Assembly: GCA_027625915.1 (NCBI GenBank)
Contig: JANTQA010000026.1
Coordinates: forward strand, 3,162,001 to 3,226,000
Direction of reading: 5' to 3'
DNA length: 64,000 nucleotides
Source of the DNA: Anaeramoeba flamelloides
Taxonomy: Eukaryota > Metamonada > Anaeramoebidae
Shown: positions 37,329-49,334 of the stretch, one piece after another
Position numbering within the stretch: position 1 is the stretch's first letter
Layout: each line of letters starts with the position of its first letter
Notes under the pieces: generated by a model
Told to the model about the DNA's origin: nothing
Database searches by the model: none
What the model saw: only the letters and a program-made list of their open reading frames with translations
Program-made: the position numbers and the translations under genes

Positions 37329-38177
37329 TTAATTGTTGGCTTTTTCTTTTTCTTTCTCTTTTTCTTTCTCTTTCTCTTTCTCTTTCTCTTTCTCTTTCTC
37401 TTTTTCTTTTTCTTTTTCTTTTTCTTTTTCTTTTTTTTTGTGTTTGTGTTTTGTTTGTGTTTGATTATTTTCTTTAATTTTTGTTTTCTCTTTTCCTTTT
37501 TCTTTCTCTTTCTCTTTTCCTTTCTTTTCTTTTTTGTTCGAGTTAGTTTCAAAAATGATTTGAGTCAATAGCTTTGCTAAACCTTTCCCAAACAAATCGT
37601 ATCCATAAGGTTTTAGATGTAACCCATCATCCCAAATTTTTTGTTGAAGGTCTTCATCGATCCCAGAATAGGGGATTTCCTGAAAAAGGTCATAAAGGTG
37701 ACAAAAAGGTTGGTTCTCTTGTGCAAAGTTTCTGATCCAATTATTTATTTTCTTTTTTTGTTTTTTTTTTTTTTCATAGCCTTCGTCAGCGTCACACTCT
37801 GGGATTGTTACGGCAATAAGTTGTGTCGTTTTTTTTGAATTTATGCCTCTTTTGTTTTCATTTAATACCATTTGGTAAAGTGTCTCCAGGCTAGCGATAA
37901 TCGGTTGGGCATCATTTGTATCGGCATAGTCATTTGTTCCAGCCAAAATTATTATATAATCATAACTTTTCTTTTGAAGCACTTTATTCAGCCTTTTTGC
38001 CATTTTTTTTGCCATTTCGCCTGGAATTCCTTTGTGGCGACAACTAAATGTAATTTCTTCAAAGTTCTTTTCAAGTTTTTTCTTCAAGATCTTACAGTAA
38101 GGATGTGAGTTTTGTCCATAATCATAATAGCCTGAAGTTAACGAGTCTCCAAACGGGAGTATAGAAATTGAAGACAT
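37329..38177 (-). CDS. SGNH/GDSL-family hydrolase with Lys/Glu tail
   Basis: Single exon, 282 residues from ATG 38177. Block I FGDSLTSG at residues ~9-16 carries the nucleophile Ser. Block II Gly is in HKGIPGE. Block III LAGTND at ~79-84 carries the oxyanion Asn. Block V DDGLHLKPYG at ~187-196 carries the Asp-x-x-His pair. All four catalytic positions of the SGNH fold are therefore present. No signal peptide is visible, so it is probably cytosolic. Residues ~210-282 are a Lys/Glu repeat tail encoded by a purine microsatellite. The closest described families are arylesterase or acyl-thioesterase I-like hydrolases. Substrate unknown. It converges on the RasGEF gene. Confidence 0.9.
   Translation of the reverse strand: MSSISILPFGDSLTSGYYDYGQNSHPYCKILKKKLEKNFEEITFSCRHKGIPGEMAKKMAKRLNKVLQKKSYDYIIILAGTNDYADTNDAQPIIASLETLYQMVLNENKRGINSKKTTQLIAVTIPECDADEGYEKKKKQKKKINNWIRNFAQENQPFCHLYDLFQEIPYSGIDEDLQQKIWDDGLHLKPYGYDLFGKGLAKLLTQIIFETNSNKKEKKGKEKEKEKGKEKTKIKENNQTQTKHKHKKKEKEKEKEKEKEKEKEKEKEKEKEKEKEKEKANN
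37341..37433. repeat. Coding microsatellite (Lys-Glu codons)
   Basis: Tandem TTTCTC and TTTTTC hexamers on the plus strand, read on the minus strand as alternating Lys-Glu codons at the C-terminus of the SGNH hydrolase. Length variation would keep frame in steps of six bases. Confidence 0.9.
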
Positions 38178-38375
38178 TAAATTAAGTCAATTACAACAAA
38201 ATAGTTTATAAAAAGTAATAAACTAAAAAATAACAATGTTTTAAGTTTCTTGTGATGAAACTTCGACTTTCTTTAAGAAACTCTACTTACATTAATTGTA
38301 AAAAATATATATCCAAAAAAGAAATGAAATTACAGGCATCGTAAATAGCCTATGTGAGTAACAAAACTCTTGTTT

Positions 38376-38571
38376 TATAGTCAGCTCCCCTTTTAAAGCA
38401 CAAACTCAGAAAGAAATTTACAAAAAAAAATCTAATTAAGGCACAAAATTCAAATTCAAAAAATCAATATAATTTGTCAAAAAAAATTCCAAAAAAAGTA
38501 CTTTAATTCAAGATTTTTTTGTGCAATAAATTTGGTTCCAAGTTTGTGTCTTAAAAGTGGAACAAACTGTA
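38376..38571. mobile_element. Palindromic MITE, CAGTCAGT family, decayed copy
   Basis: Left end TATAGTCAGCTCCCCTTTTA, right end TTAAAAGTGGAACAAACTGT then A. The core blocks AATTAAGGCACAAAATTC and AATTCAAGATTTTTTTGTGC are recognisable. It is the most diverged of the six full copies, so probably the oldest. Confidence 0.75.
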
Positions 38572-38605
38572 ATTAGAATTTTTTTTAAATTTGCTTTAAC
38601 ATTCT

Positions 38606-38641
38606 TTCAAAGTTTATACCTTAAAAGTGGCACTGTGTGTA
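38606..38641. repeat. Fragment of a CAGTCAGT-family MITE end
   Basis: Resembles only the right terminus of the element (CAAAGTTTATACCTTAAAAG, then TGGCACTGTGTGTA). It lies 35 bp beyond the full copy and in the same orientation. Either a partial duplication or the remnant of a second insertion. Confidence 0.55.
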
Positions 38642-41229
38642 AATTTTATTCATTGTCGAAGAAAGTGTATATTTTTTTTTTTTTATCTTTAAGGCTATTT
38701 CAATAGATTATTTTTTTTTCGATTTGTGATACTAAGAAATAAAAAGAAAAATCAATAAAAACAAAAAAAATCAATAAATTGTGGGCAGGATTGTGATATA
38801 CCAATTGAAAATTTATCTTAATTAGAAACCATGAATAAGCTCCCAGAAAAACCAACTTGTAGTAACACAATAAGGCAAGTCAAGATTTTTGAAAAATAGT
38901 TTATCTTATTTTCATGACTGGTTTCAGTATTAAAATTAATGGTAAATCAAGAATGAAAATATACATTGAGAAGTCATAGAAACTAAACCTAAATTCTCTT
39001 TTATAACTTTAATTAGAAAACTTTTAATTTTTATTTTTTTGGATACACTCTCAGAAAATAATTAGATTTATAAATCTTTTTTGAAGAAAATTATGCTGAA
39101 ATAATTACTAAATATCAGTCTTTATTGTTTTGATTTCGATACAATCTCGTTGTTATATGATGAGTTTGGCCTTGAAGAACGAGAAATATTAGATTATTTG
39201 AAGTGATATAAGATGATATTGAGGGGTTTGAAGAACAACGATTAATATCATCTTATCACTAGAACAATCTCATTATTTTGAGTCTGGAAGGGGGGAAAAA
39301 ATCAGAATGATAAAAGGTGACTGTTGAACAAATGAAAAAATATATGTTGCTCTTTATTTTTTCAACTAGAAAATAAAAACCAATCAAAAACAAACAAATT
39401 AATTTAAACAAGTAAAAACTAATTTGTTATTTTCACAGGTTTTTGAATAACTTTTTCTTCAAAGGGTATTTTTTTCCCCAATGATGTTATTGAAAACATT
39501 GTAGTTAAATTTTACATTTTTATCATTGAAGATAAAACTTTTTTAAAATATACACGGATCCAAACTAGATTTTCTGCCATTTCAATGAGTCTCTATTTCG
39601 TCTTAGATTCTATGTTTGTTAAGTAATTCCCAAAAACAATCAAACATACAAACATGTATGCCCCTGGCTTTCTTGGCAATGAATGATTTTTGAACATTCC
39701 TCTACAATTTCTTAACTTTTTATATTCTAAAAAATAATGTTTTTTTTTTTGTTTTTTTCTTAAATGATATTTTTTTTTTCTCCTTTAGAAATTCTACTTA
39801 TTAATAGACTCTTCTCTCTTTTTTCTTTGAAAAAAGAGACCAAACACTTTATTTTTTTTTTGGTAAATGAAATTAGGTTTTTTTTCAAAATGAGAAAAAA
39901 AAACATTATTGAATTTAGGTATTGTTTTCAATAACGAGATGGGATTTATTCGATTTGTAAACAGTATGCATAATTTGATGGTATTTTTTTTTTTTTTTTG
40001 AACTCTATTTGAACTAATAATTGGGTTACATGAACCAAAATATTAGTTCAAAGAGAGTAAAAATTGAGAAAAACCATCTTTTTGGGATTTGTAAAATTAA
40101 TAACGTGGTTAGTTTTTTTTTAAAAAACTCTTCTAAAATAACTTTTGATCGCTTTTCTAGAGTCAAATTTATTCGTAAAATACAAATTATTTCACTTAAT
40201 TAGAATTCCAAAAAAGAAGATTAGAAAATTTTCCAAATTTGCCTATAACTTAATGATTTCCCAAAATAATTAGACATTGACTACATTACTAAACTAGACT
40301 TTTTAGTGAGACAATCACTTGTTTATTTGTATTTATCAAAATTTATTTACTTAATTTTTATCAAATAAAATGTTTTATTTGGAAAAAATATATATAGCAT
40401 ACAAATAAAATCCGAAAATATACAATAAATTAATTAATATTAGATCTCAAAAAAAATCATCTTTATAAAAATATTAAATAAATTTTTAAAAATCCATTTT
40501 AATTTTTATTTTTTTTTTCTAAAGATTATTTTATCTGAAATGTTAAATGTTGATGTTTCTCTAGAATAAAACTTTTTCATTTTTTTTTAAAAAGTTTTAT
40601 AAATAATAGTACCAAGATAATTTTAATAAACTGACATTATTTTCATTTTAGTTTGTTTTATTACTCCAGCAAGATCAATAAGAACAAGTTTATTAATCCA
40701 GTTGATGATATTTTTATCTCTGATACCGCTTCCAAAAGAAAACACCTTAAAAAAAAAAAAAAAATAGGGAAGGAAGCCAAATAACTTTCAAAAATAATAA
40801 AAAATATCATAATTGAAAGTCGATCTGTTTTCAAAATCAAATACAAAAAATTTAAAAGTATCTAATATTTTTATTTAATATAATATATAATCATAATATA
40901 TATATTTTTATATATCTATTAATATATAAATAACAAAGTATATCATTTATTAAATTAAGTTGAAAATAATTTTGTTATTATTTAAAATTCAAAAAAAATT
41001 ATAATATACATTTATATATTGGTAAGAGAAAAGATGAAATTAAAACAATAAAGAAAAGAGAAAGAACGAAAAAAAGAGAAAATGAAAAGAAAATGGTGAG
41101 AAATGAAAAAAATAAATAAAGACAAATATAGTAGGATAAAAAAAGAAAAGAAAAAGATATAAAAAAAAAAAAAAAAATTTCAGAGGCAAATTTAAAAAAT
41201 GGTTTCTGTCGTATATTATGTGAGCCTTT

Positions 41230-43051
41230 TTACATTTGTTCACAACTTACGCCACCACCACGTCCACCTTTTTCGTTATCTGAATCGGATTGATAGACTT
41301 CTTGCATTTTTTTAATGGTGGTTTTATGAGTGTTGATATCCATAACTTCAGCAGTAAAGCTTTCTTCGTCGCCTGTACCTTTTTCATTCTGTTTTTTTGG
41401 TTCGTTGGGTAAAGCAGATTTTAAAAGATTTTGTACGTCTGGGTTCAAGAAACCAGGTTCTGGGAATTCGACCTCAAAGAGGATAAATAATCTACCGTAT
41501 TGGAAAGGCCTTCCTTTAACTGGCATACCAAGATCACTGATTCCACGGACATCACCTGGCTTGACGACATCATTTGATGGGGCGTTAATCAGAACATCAC
41601 GTTTGTCGAGATGGTGAATAAGAATTTGGTATCCACAGAGTGCCTCATATAAGGAAAGTGTGTAATTCATAATTAAGTCGGCTCCTTTCCTTTTGAAAAG
41701 CTCATGTGGCTTTTCTTTGATTGTCAAAACAACGTCACCGGGGCTTGTCTCAGACGATTGCTCACCCTCGCCAGCAAAGGTGATCTTGTCTCCATTGAGA
41801 GTTCCCTTGTCAATAAAGACCTCCAGTACCTTCCTTTCTGGGAAGGTCTTTTGTCCGTTACATTCCGAGCACTTTTCAATGTTTTGGAGCGATTTACCAG
41901 TGCCTCCACAGGTTGGACACCTTGTTTGGTATTGCTGAATCATCCCCATACCGAGTCTTTGGACAACAATTCTAACTCCTTGCCCATTACAATCAGAGCA
42001 CATTGGTGGCTTTTTACCGTCACCAGTTCCATACCCGTTACAATGGTTACAGGTTACCTTTCTTGAGACAGCAATTTTGGTCTTCTTTCCTCGATACAAA
42101 TCATCAAGAGAGACATTTAAAGTGTGGACAAGATCTCTTCCTTTTGGTTTTCTTTTTTCATTTTGGGTTGTTTGTCTTCTTCCACCTCCTTTTGTTTCAT
42201 TAGGAATTAATTGAATTTTTTAATTTATTTATTTTTTTTTTTTTTGGGTTTTGTGGGTTGGTTTTAGTTATGACCAGAGAAAAAATTGGAAAAAAAAAAA
42301 TAAAAATAATAGTTAAGGATATGAGAAGACTAAAAACTTTGTCCTGTTTTTAAGAGTTGTTCAAAAATTTTTTTTTTTATTTTACTGTTCTTTTTTTTAT
42401 TTTACTGTTCTTTTTTTTTTTTTTCAGATCTTCTTGAACACTTATTTTTATTTTTTTTTGAATTCCTTAAAAACAAGTACAAGATAAAAAAGCGGAAAAT
42501 GTACCAAAAAAAGATGAAAACATATCTTGACCTCCTTCTTGGAAACCGTCCTTTAATCCTTCTTCACCATGTTTGTCATACAATTTTTTTTTATCTTCGT
42601 CAGAAAGAACTTCATAAGCGTGTCTAATTTCTTTAAACTAGGATTGTTTTTTTGGTAATGTGGTTTTTACGTTTTTCGTTTTGGTTATTTGAAAAAAAGG
42701 TTAAAGTAAGAAGATTTGGACTCAAAACAAAAATAAAAACAAAAAAGAAAAAAAAAAAATAAAATAAAAATAAAAAAAAAAAAAAATTAAAATTTTACTT
42801 TTTCACCTGAATTTGGGTTTCGATCTGGGTGATACTTTATAGCTAATTTTTTATAAGCTTTTCTAATTTGATTCTTAAGTTATCAAGAGAAAGAAATGGT
42901 GTAATAAACAAAAAAAAAAGAATAAAAATTGTTAAAAAAAAAATTATGTAATTGGAAATAAAAAGAAAAATTGCAAGAAAAAAAAGAATACTTTATTTGC
43001 ATTTGGTTGTACACCAAGGACGTCGTATAATTTTGTTTCTTTTACACTCAT
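41230..43051 (-). CDS. Type A (class I) DnaJ/Hsp40 co-chaperone, four exons, CaaX tail
   Basis: Exons are 43051-42992, 42873-42799, 42637-42505 and 42188-41230, giving 408 residues, close to yeast Ydj1. Start is ATG 43051 ([20 protein letters not shown]). The J domain is spread over the first three exons, with KYHPDRNP carrying the HPD that stimulates Hsp70 ATPase. A short Gly/Phe-rich part spans the third intron (MFSSFFGGGRRQ). Four CxxCxGxG-type zinc motifs follow ([32 protein letters not shown]), then the substrate-binding C-terminal domains. The last four residues are CEQM, a CaaX-type prenylation signal as in Ydj1/DNAJA1. Introns are 118, 161 and 316 bp, with GTATTC, GTAAAA and GTACAT donors. 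The last intron has a 21-bp T-rich tandem repeat at ~42372-42412. Expected role: cytosolic Hsp70 partner. Confidence 0.96.
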
Positions 43052-44159
43052 AAGAAGATTTGAATTTTTTAAAGATAAAAAATGTGGATGAAGTAAGATA
43101 AAGATAAAAAAAATGAAATAAATAAAGCTTTCTCCATATTTTTAGAACCAAACTAAACTTGAGTCACAAAGGAACAGCGAGCGGTTTTAAATATTCGGTT
43201 TCTGAAATGTGGATTTTGTAATGTTGACCAAATGTAGTTTTTGAAAATAATAAGTTTTGCAAAACTTTTTGAAAACTTAACTGAGTGTAAACTTACCAGA
43301 GTAGACAGAAGAGAACTTTTGTTATTTTGATTTTTTAGTAGTGAGTGCAAGAAGATATTAAATCTTTTTTAGATTACAAAATGGTATTTATGTTTACTGG
43401 TCAGTATTTCAATAAATTACGATCTATCACAAACAAATAAAAGTTTTTGTTTGAAAGACAGAAAAAGGTTGTGTCAAAGAATGAAATTACAAATAGAATT
43501 CAGTCATAATATTTTGTGTATCAATAGATTTGATTGATGTGAAGTAGTTTTCACCCCAATTGAGGAATTAATTTAAAACTATTTTATTGATTTACCTTCC
43601 AAACGAATTCCAAAAATATACAACAAATAATACCCCTTTATATTTCCGTAAAGAGTTTAGGATCTGTTCTCAAAAGATTAACCAAATTTTTTTTGACTAA
43701 AAAAATATTTTTGATTTTTATTTTTTGTTATTTTCTAAGTCTCACTAACTTAAACCATAAAATAATCTTTTGATATTTATACCTTAGGAACAGAAAAAAA
43801 AGTTTTCAAAAAAAATTATAAACATATTCGAATTTTTCACTTTTTAATATCTTTACACAGAATAATAACTTTTGATTAATAAAGAGATCTTTTAACAAGA
43901 AGTATTGATAAAAATATTTCCAATTTAAGTTTGAGAACTTAATATTCCAGTTTCTATTAAGATTTTTTATCAATTTAATAGTAAAAGATATAAAAAACTT
44001 AATATTTCACAGTTAAGAGATAGTTTTGGTAGAATTATGAAGGGATTTTAAATTTGATGAATATCTTTCAAAAAGAAGAGTCAATTATTTTTACTATCTA
44101 AAGAATTATTTTATGTTTTAATTTGAAAAAAACATTTTTTTTATGATTTTTTGGTTAGG

Positions 44160-44345
44160 TTTTTTTTAATTTGAGAAATAAAAAGAATATTTATTTAATT
44201 TTCTTTTTATTTCTAAAATTTAACAAAAAAAGAATTAGGGTTTCAAAATATTTTGGAGAATCTAGTAAAATACATATGATTTTCCTTGACTCTTTTAAAT
44301 TAAAAAAAATCTAGGCACCCGCCGGGCACTTTTGCTTGGTTTAAC
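44160..44345. repeat. Solitary hairpin module with GC-rich edge
   Basis: AATTTGAGAAATAAAAAGAA near 44170 pairs with TTCTTTTTATTTCTAAAATT near 44202. Downstream, AAATTAAAAAAAATCTAGGC then ACCCGCCGGGCACT at 44300-44332 matches the reverse complement of the module edge at 61885-61925 (AGTGCCACCAAGTGCCTAG). It thus looks like an isolated member of the repeat family clustered at the window ends. Confidence 0.5.
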
Positions 44346-46084
44346 CCTATTCAAAAGAGTAAAGTAGAATTAGAGAATTTTTCTTGATCCTTTTGTTTCC
44401 AGAAAACTTAGTATATATTATTTTTACCATTAGTAATTTTTTTTCTATATTTCAGTTTTATTAGATAAACACATGATTTATAAAACTATTAGTTATTATC
44501 TATCAAAACAAATATCTTCAAATTGAATTGAATTAGAATTCATTTATCACCCCGATTGAAAATTTATTACTAAAAAAAAAATACATTTTTTTCTAGACTA
44601 GAGACTTTTAAAAATTGCAGTTCTTTAAAAAAAATAATAAATATAAATAAACAGAAGAATTCAAAGTTCTGAAATATTGGGTATTTGTGGATAAAACTTT
44701 ATTATTAATAGGAAATGATAATTAAAATTATAGTTTATCCAACTAGATTTTTTTTTTAATTTAACCGGTTTCATAATAACATATTGAATATATTCACAAC
44801 AATTTGTTTTTTATTAAAAAGGGTTGTTTATATTTTTTTTTATCTGTCGAAGTGGTGTAAAAAATAACATAAAACAAAGATTTTTTTAGAATTGTTCGAA
44901 AGTATAAATAAGAAAAAAGCATGTTAATAAACATTGTTTAAGGGTTAATCTAGTGACCAAGTATAATCTTATATATAATAGTCTATTTTTGACAAAGATA
45001 TTTATTTTTGCTTAATTTAACATTTTTTATGTTGAGTTTTTAATTAACATTTTCAAATTTTTTTTATGAACACATCTTTTTACAAAATCCATCATTTAGA
45101 ATATTCTTTCAAAATATTCAATATTTATATTTAACCTCTTATAATTGTGAAAAAATATTTAAAGAACATCATATATTTTAAAAAATAAATGAATTTCGAA
45201 TACACAATATTTTTTTTTTAATTTTAGAGTTATTTGCTTATAATTCATTTTATTATTATTATTTTTTTCAATAATCTACTCGAAATTATTATCGGTTCTT
45301 ATTTAGGAATTAAGAATAGTCCTACTGGAATAATGTTTTGATCAATGTAAGAGAAATACATTTTTTGGTATTTGATGGTGTAAAATCATATAAAAAGTAA
45401 ACTGTATATCTACATGAAAACATTTGTAATAAATATTAAAGTAAAAATAAGTTGATTTTTTTTTTTTTCATTTTAACTCAAACAATTAAAGTATTGAATA
45501 AATTTATAAGTAATTTTTATTGCTTTTTAGAGGATCTGATGATATCTTAACCAATCCACGATAAATTTTCAAAAATATCTATTAATTTTAATAAATCGTG
45601 ATATTGGAAAAAAATGTTGATAATCAATAATACCAGGATAATAAAACAAAATGCGATATTCAATAAAATCGGGATAATTGTCTAAAATTCATGATAACTG
45701 TCGAAATATCGTGATAAAAATTAAATTTGAATATATTTGAAATCATGATATAATAGTCGATGGATTTGTGTCCAATCATCAATATCTTTAAGAAGAAAAA
45801 TTCTGTTTGATCAATAAACAGATCATTGAAAAAAACATTATTATTTTGAAAAAACAAAAAAAAAGATAGTTGATAATATCAAGAATCAATTTCAAGATTT
45901 TTCATTCTATTTTATTTTGATTTGTTTGAAACATCGATAGATCTATTTTAGATCAAAAAGGGTCATAAAAATAGTAAAATAAATAGTTTCTCAGTCAATT
46001 GTGGAGTTTTTAATTGATTTAAATAAAAAATTTCCTAAAACGACCAACACTTCCCCCTTTCTTTAAAGGATGTGTTTTTGTTCT

Positions 46085-46286
46085 TACAACCAGTTTCACT
46101 TTTAAGGCACAAACTTTCAACGAAATTTTAGGTACAAAAAAAAATCTCAAATTAAAGCACAAAATTCAGATTCTAGTAAAAATAATTTGTAAAAAAATAA
46201 TTCGAAATTTTGTGCCTTAATTTGAGATTTTTTTTGTGCCTTAAATTTCGTTGAAAGTTTGTGCCTTAAAAGTGAAACTGACTGTA
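46085..46286. mobile_element. Palindromic MITE, CAGTCAGT family
   Basis: 202 bp including terminal TA on both sides. Left TACAACCAGTTTCACTTTTA, right TAAAAGTGAAACTGACTGTA. The two ~95-bp arms are near-perfect inverted copies with a short A/T centre, so the element can fold into one long hairpin. Non-coding. Confidence 0.92.
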
Positions 46287-48461
46287 AGGTATTTTCTTTA
46301 TTCTAGGAAAGTTAAAGGGGTTGAATAACCTTTCAAAGGCTGCTAAAACAACCATAACCTCATTACCACCAATTATTAAGATTTTTTGATCATTTGTTTT
46401 CTTCTTGTTATTCTTCTTCTTTTCTCCATACCTTCATATTGTGCAGAAAACACAACTAGATTCATAAAGGGTTTTTATTGATCAATTATCAATTATAAAT
46501 AAAATTTTCTCTTTATTTTTTTTGGTTATTTAACTTAGGAAGGTAATAAATATATTTTAAAAAAGCACATCTATTTTATATCCAAGTTCATTATTGAAAT
46601 GGGTTACTATTTATTTGGTCAAAACACCTAATAAAGATTTAACTTTTGTGAAAAAAAAAAAGAGAAAAGAAAACAGTATTGTTTTCCACAACAAAAAATA
46701 TAATTGCCTTTTAACAAAAGATTGGTATCTTTTATAACTTTCAAAACATTTGAAGATACTTGGTAATCCCTTTATACCTTTTCTATAAATTTTTGAGAGA
46801 AAAGGCCTTCTTAAAGTATTTTTTTTTTGTAAGAGATTTATAATTTTTTTTAAGGTAATTTTAAAAAAATAATTATTTATTTTTTTTGCTATAAAGTAAA
46901 TCTATTGGGATTTTTCTATTTTTTCTACATAAAATAGGACTAATGTTGTTTTTTTTTCGGATTATTGTGGTTTTATTGTAAATAACTTGGCGATATAGGT
47001 TCTAATCAAAAGCTCTATTATTTTGTATTGTGTAAAACATGTAGTTTTTTAAGAAAATTTTATAGAATTATCAATATCAAAGAAGTATAAAAGCCTTTTA
47101 AATATTTATACTGGTTTTTAATACTAAAAAAATAATGAAATTTTTAAAAAAGAGAAGCAATTATATAAGTGGTCATTCTAAACCCTTTCTTTAAAGAATT
47201 AATAATATGTGCATTATAGAAAGTCATTTTCATCTTTTGGCCAGCATTTACTAAAGGGTAAAATTGGTATAGTTTGTATATAAAAAAGCATTAATTGTAT
47301 GCAATTTATAGAATATTAAAACTTGGTTGGAATATTAATATTTATTTTTATTTATTGAAAGTTAAATAAATATTAGAAAAAATAATATTCAAAAAACTTT
47401 TGCATTTCAAAAACAAAACCAAAAAAAAAAAAAAAATTGAGTATTTTTCTAATAATTGTGAAAAAAAAAAATTATAATCTCTTTTTAGAACTTTTGAGAA
47501 ACTTAAATAGTCAGAATGTTTTTGCTATAATTTTTTTTTGTCAAATTTATTTGAAAGAGTTTATATAGATCAATTTAACGATTGTGTTTTGTTTCAATTT
47601 TAACAATTATTGAATTTCTATCAATTATTGAGAAATATATGTCTTATTTAACCAATTCCTTTCTTTCTTTCTTTTTTTTTTTGGTTTTTTTTTTGGAAAA
47701 TATATGATCTCTAAATGCCAAGATTAATATAATATAATCAAAGAAAAAGACAACTTTTTTTATATCTGTTGGAAAAATTGTAAAAACAAAAATTGGTTGT
47801 TAAAGTTTTTCATAAAAGTTTTCCAAGTAAATACTTATCAATTATTGCAATATTTAAACAATCTAAAAAGTCTTTTGAATCAACCATGAATATGCTTGAT
47901 CAACTTTATTTTTTGGAAATTAAAACAGTTATAATTACTATAACTAAATTTCAAATTGTGTAAAATTGCAAAAAATCCTATTAAACTGTAGTGTTCGAAT
48001 TATTTTTGTTCAATATTTTAGTGCAATCTACTTTACTAATTAATGTTTTTATTTAAAAAGATTCAGTGGGAAACTTCACCAAAAAGTTTTTTTTTAATCT
48101 GAGACGCAATTTTAAATAAAAAAGTACATTTTACAAGACGATGAAAAAAGACAAAAGATTTTTGATCATAATTTATTTTTTTTTTGTGGATATTCTAAGT
48201 GTTAAAAATTATTTGTAAAATTCAGCATCGCCTGATATAATTAAATGATTATCTATATAATATTATAATCTGATTTCAAAAATTTGTAAACACCCAAAAT
48301 CAAAAATAGGGAATTCAAATCAAAAAAAAAACCCACTTTATTATATTTTTTCAAACATAATATAAACCCACATTTAAGTTATACATTATTACTGTTTTAT
48401 AAGTAATTATTGTTTTACAAATAAAAGAAAAAAAATATAAAACGAAAAATCAAAATTCGTG

Positions 48462-48954
48462 TAGAGCAGTGAAAAAAATACCGGACATGAAAAAAATCCC
48501 GGACAAGATTTTTAATTGTGAATATTAGTAAAATTATTATGTAATTTCAGCTATTTACAATCAAATTCCTTTTTTTAAGAATCGAACTTTTTCAATTATA
48601 ACCCCCCACTTATTAGAATGATGATTGATGAAATCACACTTGTTCAAAAACACCATTCAACCAATCAAAAAACAAGAAGAAAAATTATCATTTTCCAAAC
48701 TCTAGTAAACCTCAATAAAACTGGATTGTTTTTTAAAAAAAAGTTGATCAACATTAGGCTATCAAACAATTACTCAAGTATTCTAGAGACACCTTGCTTT
48801 GATGAACTTTAGGTAGGTTTATTACTAATCTCATAAAAAAATTGGTTATTTATAATAAGGATTTCATTGAAATTAGACAAAAATTTTACTAATATTCACA
48901 ATTAAAAATCTTTTACGGGATTTTTTTCATGTCCGGTATTTTTTTCCCTACTAT
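48462..48954. mobile_element. TIR element, ATTAGTAAAAT family, copy 1
   Basis: About 490 bp with inverted ends of ~65 bp. The left end contains GAAAAAAATACCGGACATGA and ends near AATATTAGTAAAAT. The right end is the mirror, CATGTCCGGTATTTTTTTCC. The interior (CACTTATTAGAATGATGATT) matches the interior of 58261-58724 (TACTTATTAGAATAATGATT). Small open frames inside have no motif. Likely non-autonomous and TA-flanked. Confidence 0.82.
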
Positions 48955-49308
48955 ATTCAAAATAATGAAACCAGCGGAACAAAAAATTTGTATTGGTAAA
49001 TTTGTTGAACTTTCACCAACTATTGTTCATCGATCTAATGATATGATACCATCAACGAATTATATAATGGTTTTCTAATTTAACAAACTCAAAATTTAAC
49101 CTTATATCTACAATCTTATAAATTTAAAATCTAACGAAACAGATTACAAAAATAGAAAAAAGGAAATTAAAATAAAACACAAAAAGACAAAAAATGAAAT
49201 AGTTTGTAAAATTAAAATTATTTCCCAAATTGGTGGTAAAATGAAGTATCGTAATGCTTTCAACTGTTTAAACTGTGTCCTTTTTTTTTTTTTTTAGAAT
49301 TTACTTTC

Positions 49309-49334
49309 TATATATATATGTATGTATGTATGTA
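49309..49334. repeat. TA / TATG microsatellite
   Basis: TA units followed by four TATG-type units. Confidence 0.9.

Larger units (their letters stand above)
38178..41229. other. Intergenic region between SGNH and DnaJ genes
   Basis: No supported gene. Contains a decayed CAGTCAGT-family MITE and an extra terminal fragment of it. A small hairpin lies near 39202-39259 (AGTGATATAAGATGATATT with AATATCATCTTATCACT). A very AT-rich TATA-repeat patch lies at about 40873-40935. The remainder is unremarkable. Confidence 0.55.

Noticed and set aside
45590-45720. Repeated CGTGATA/GGATAA phrases as a tandem repeat
   Set aside because: No constant period or alignable unit.
43350-46080. Possible genes in the desert
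   Set aside because: No frame has a domain, a signal peptide or composition different from non-coding A/T sequence.
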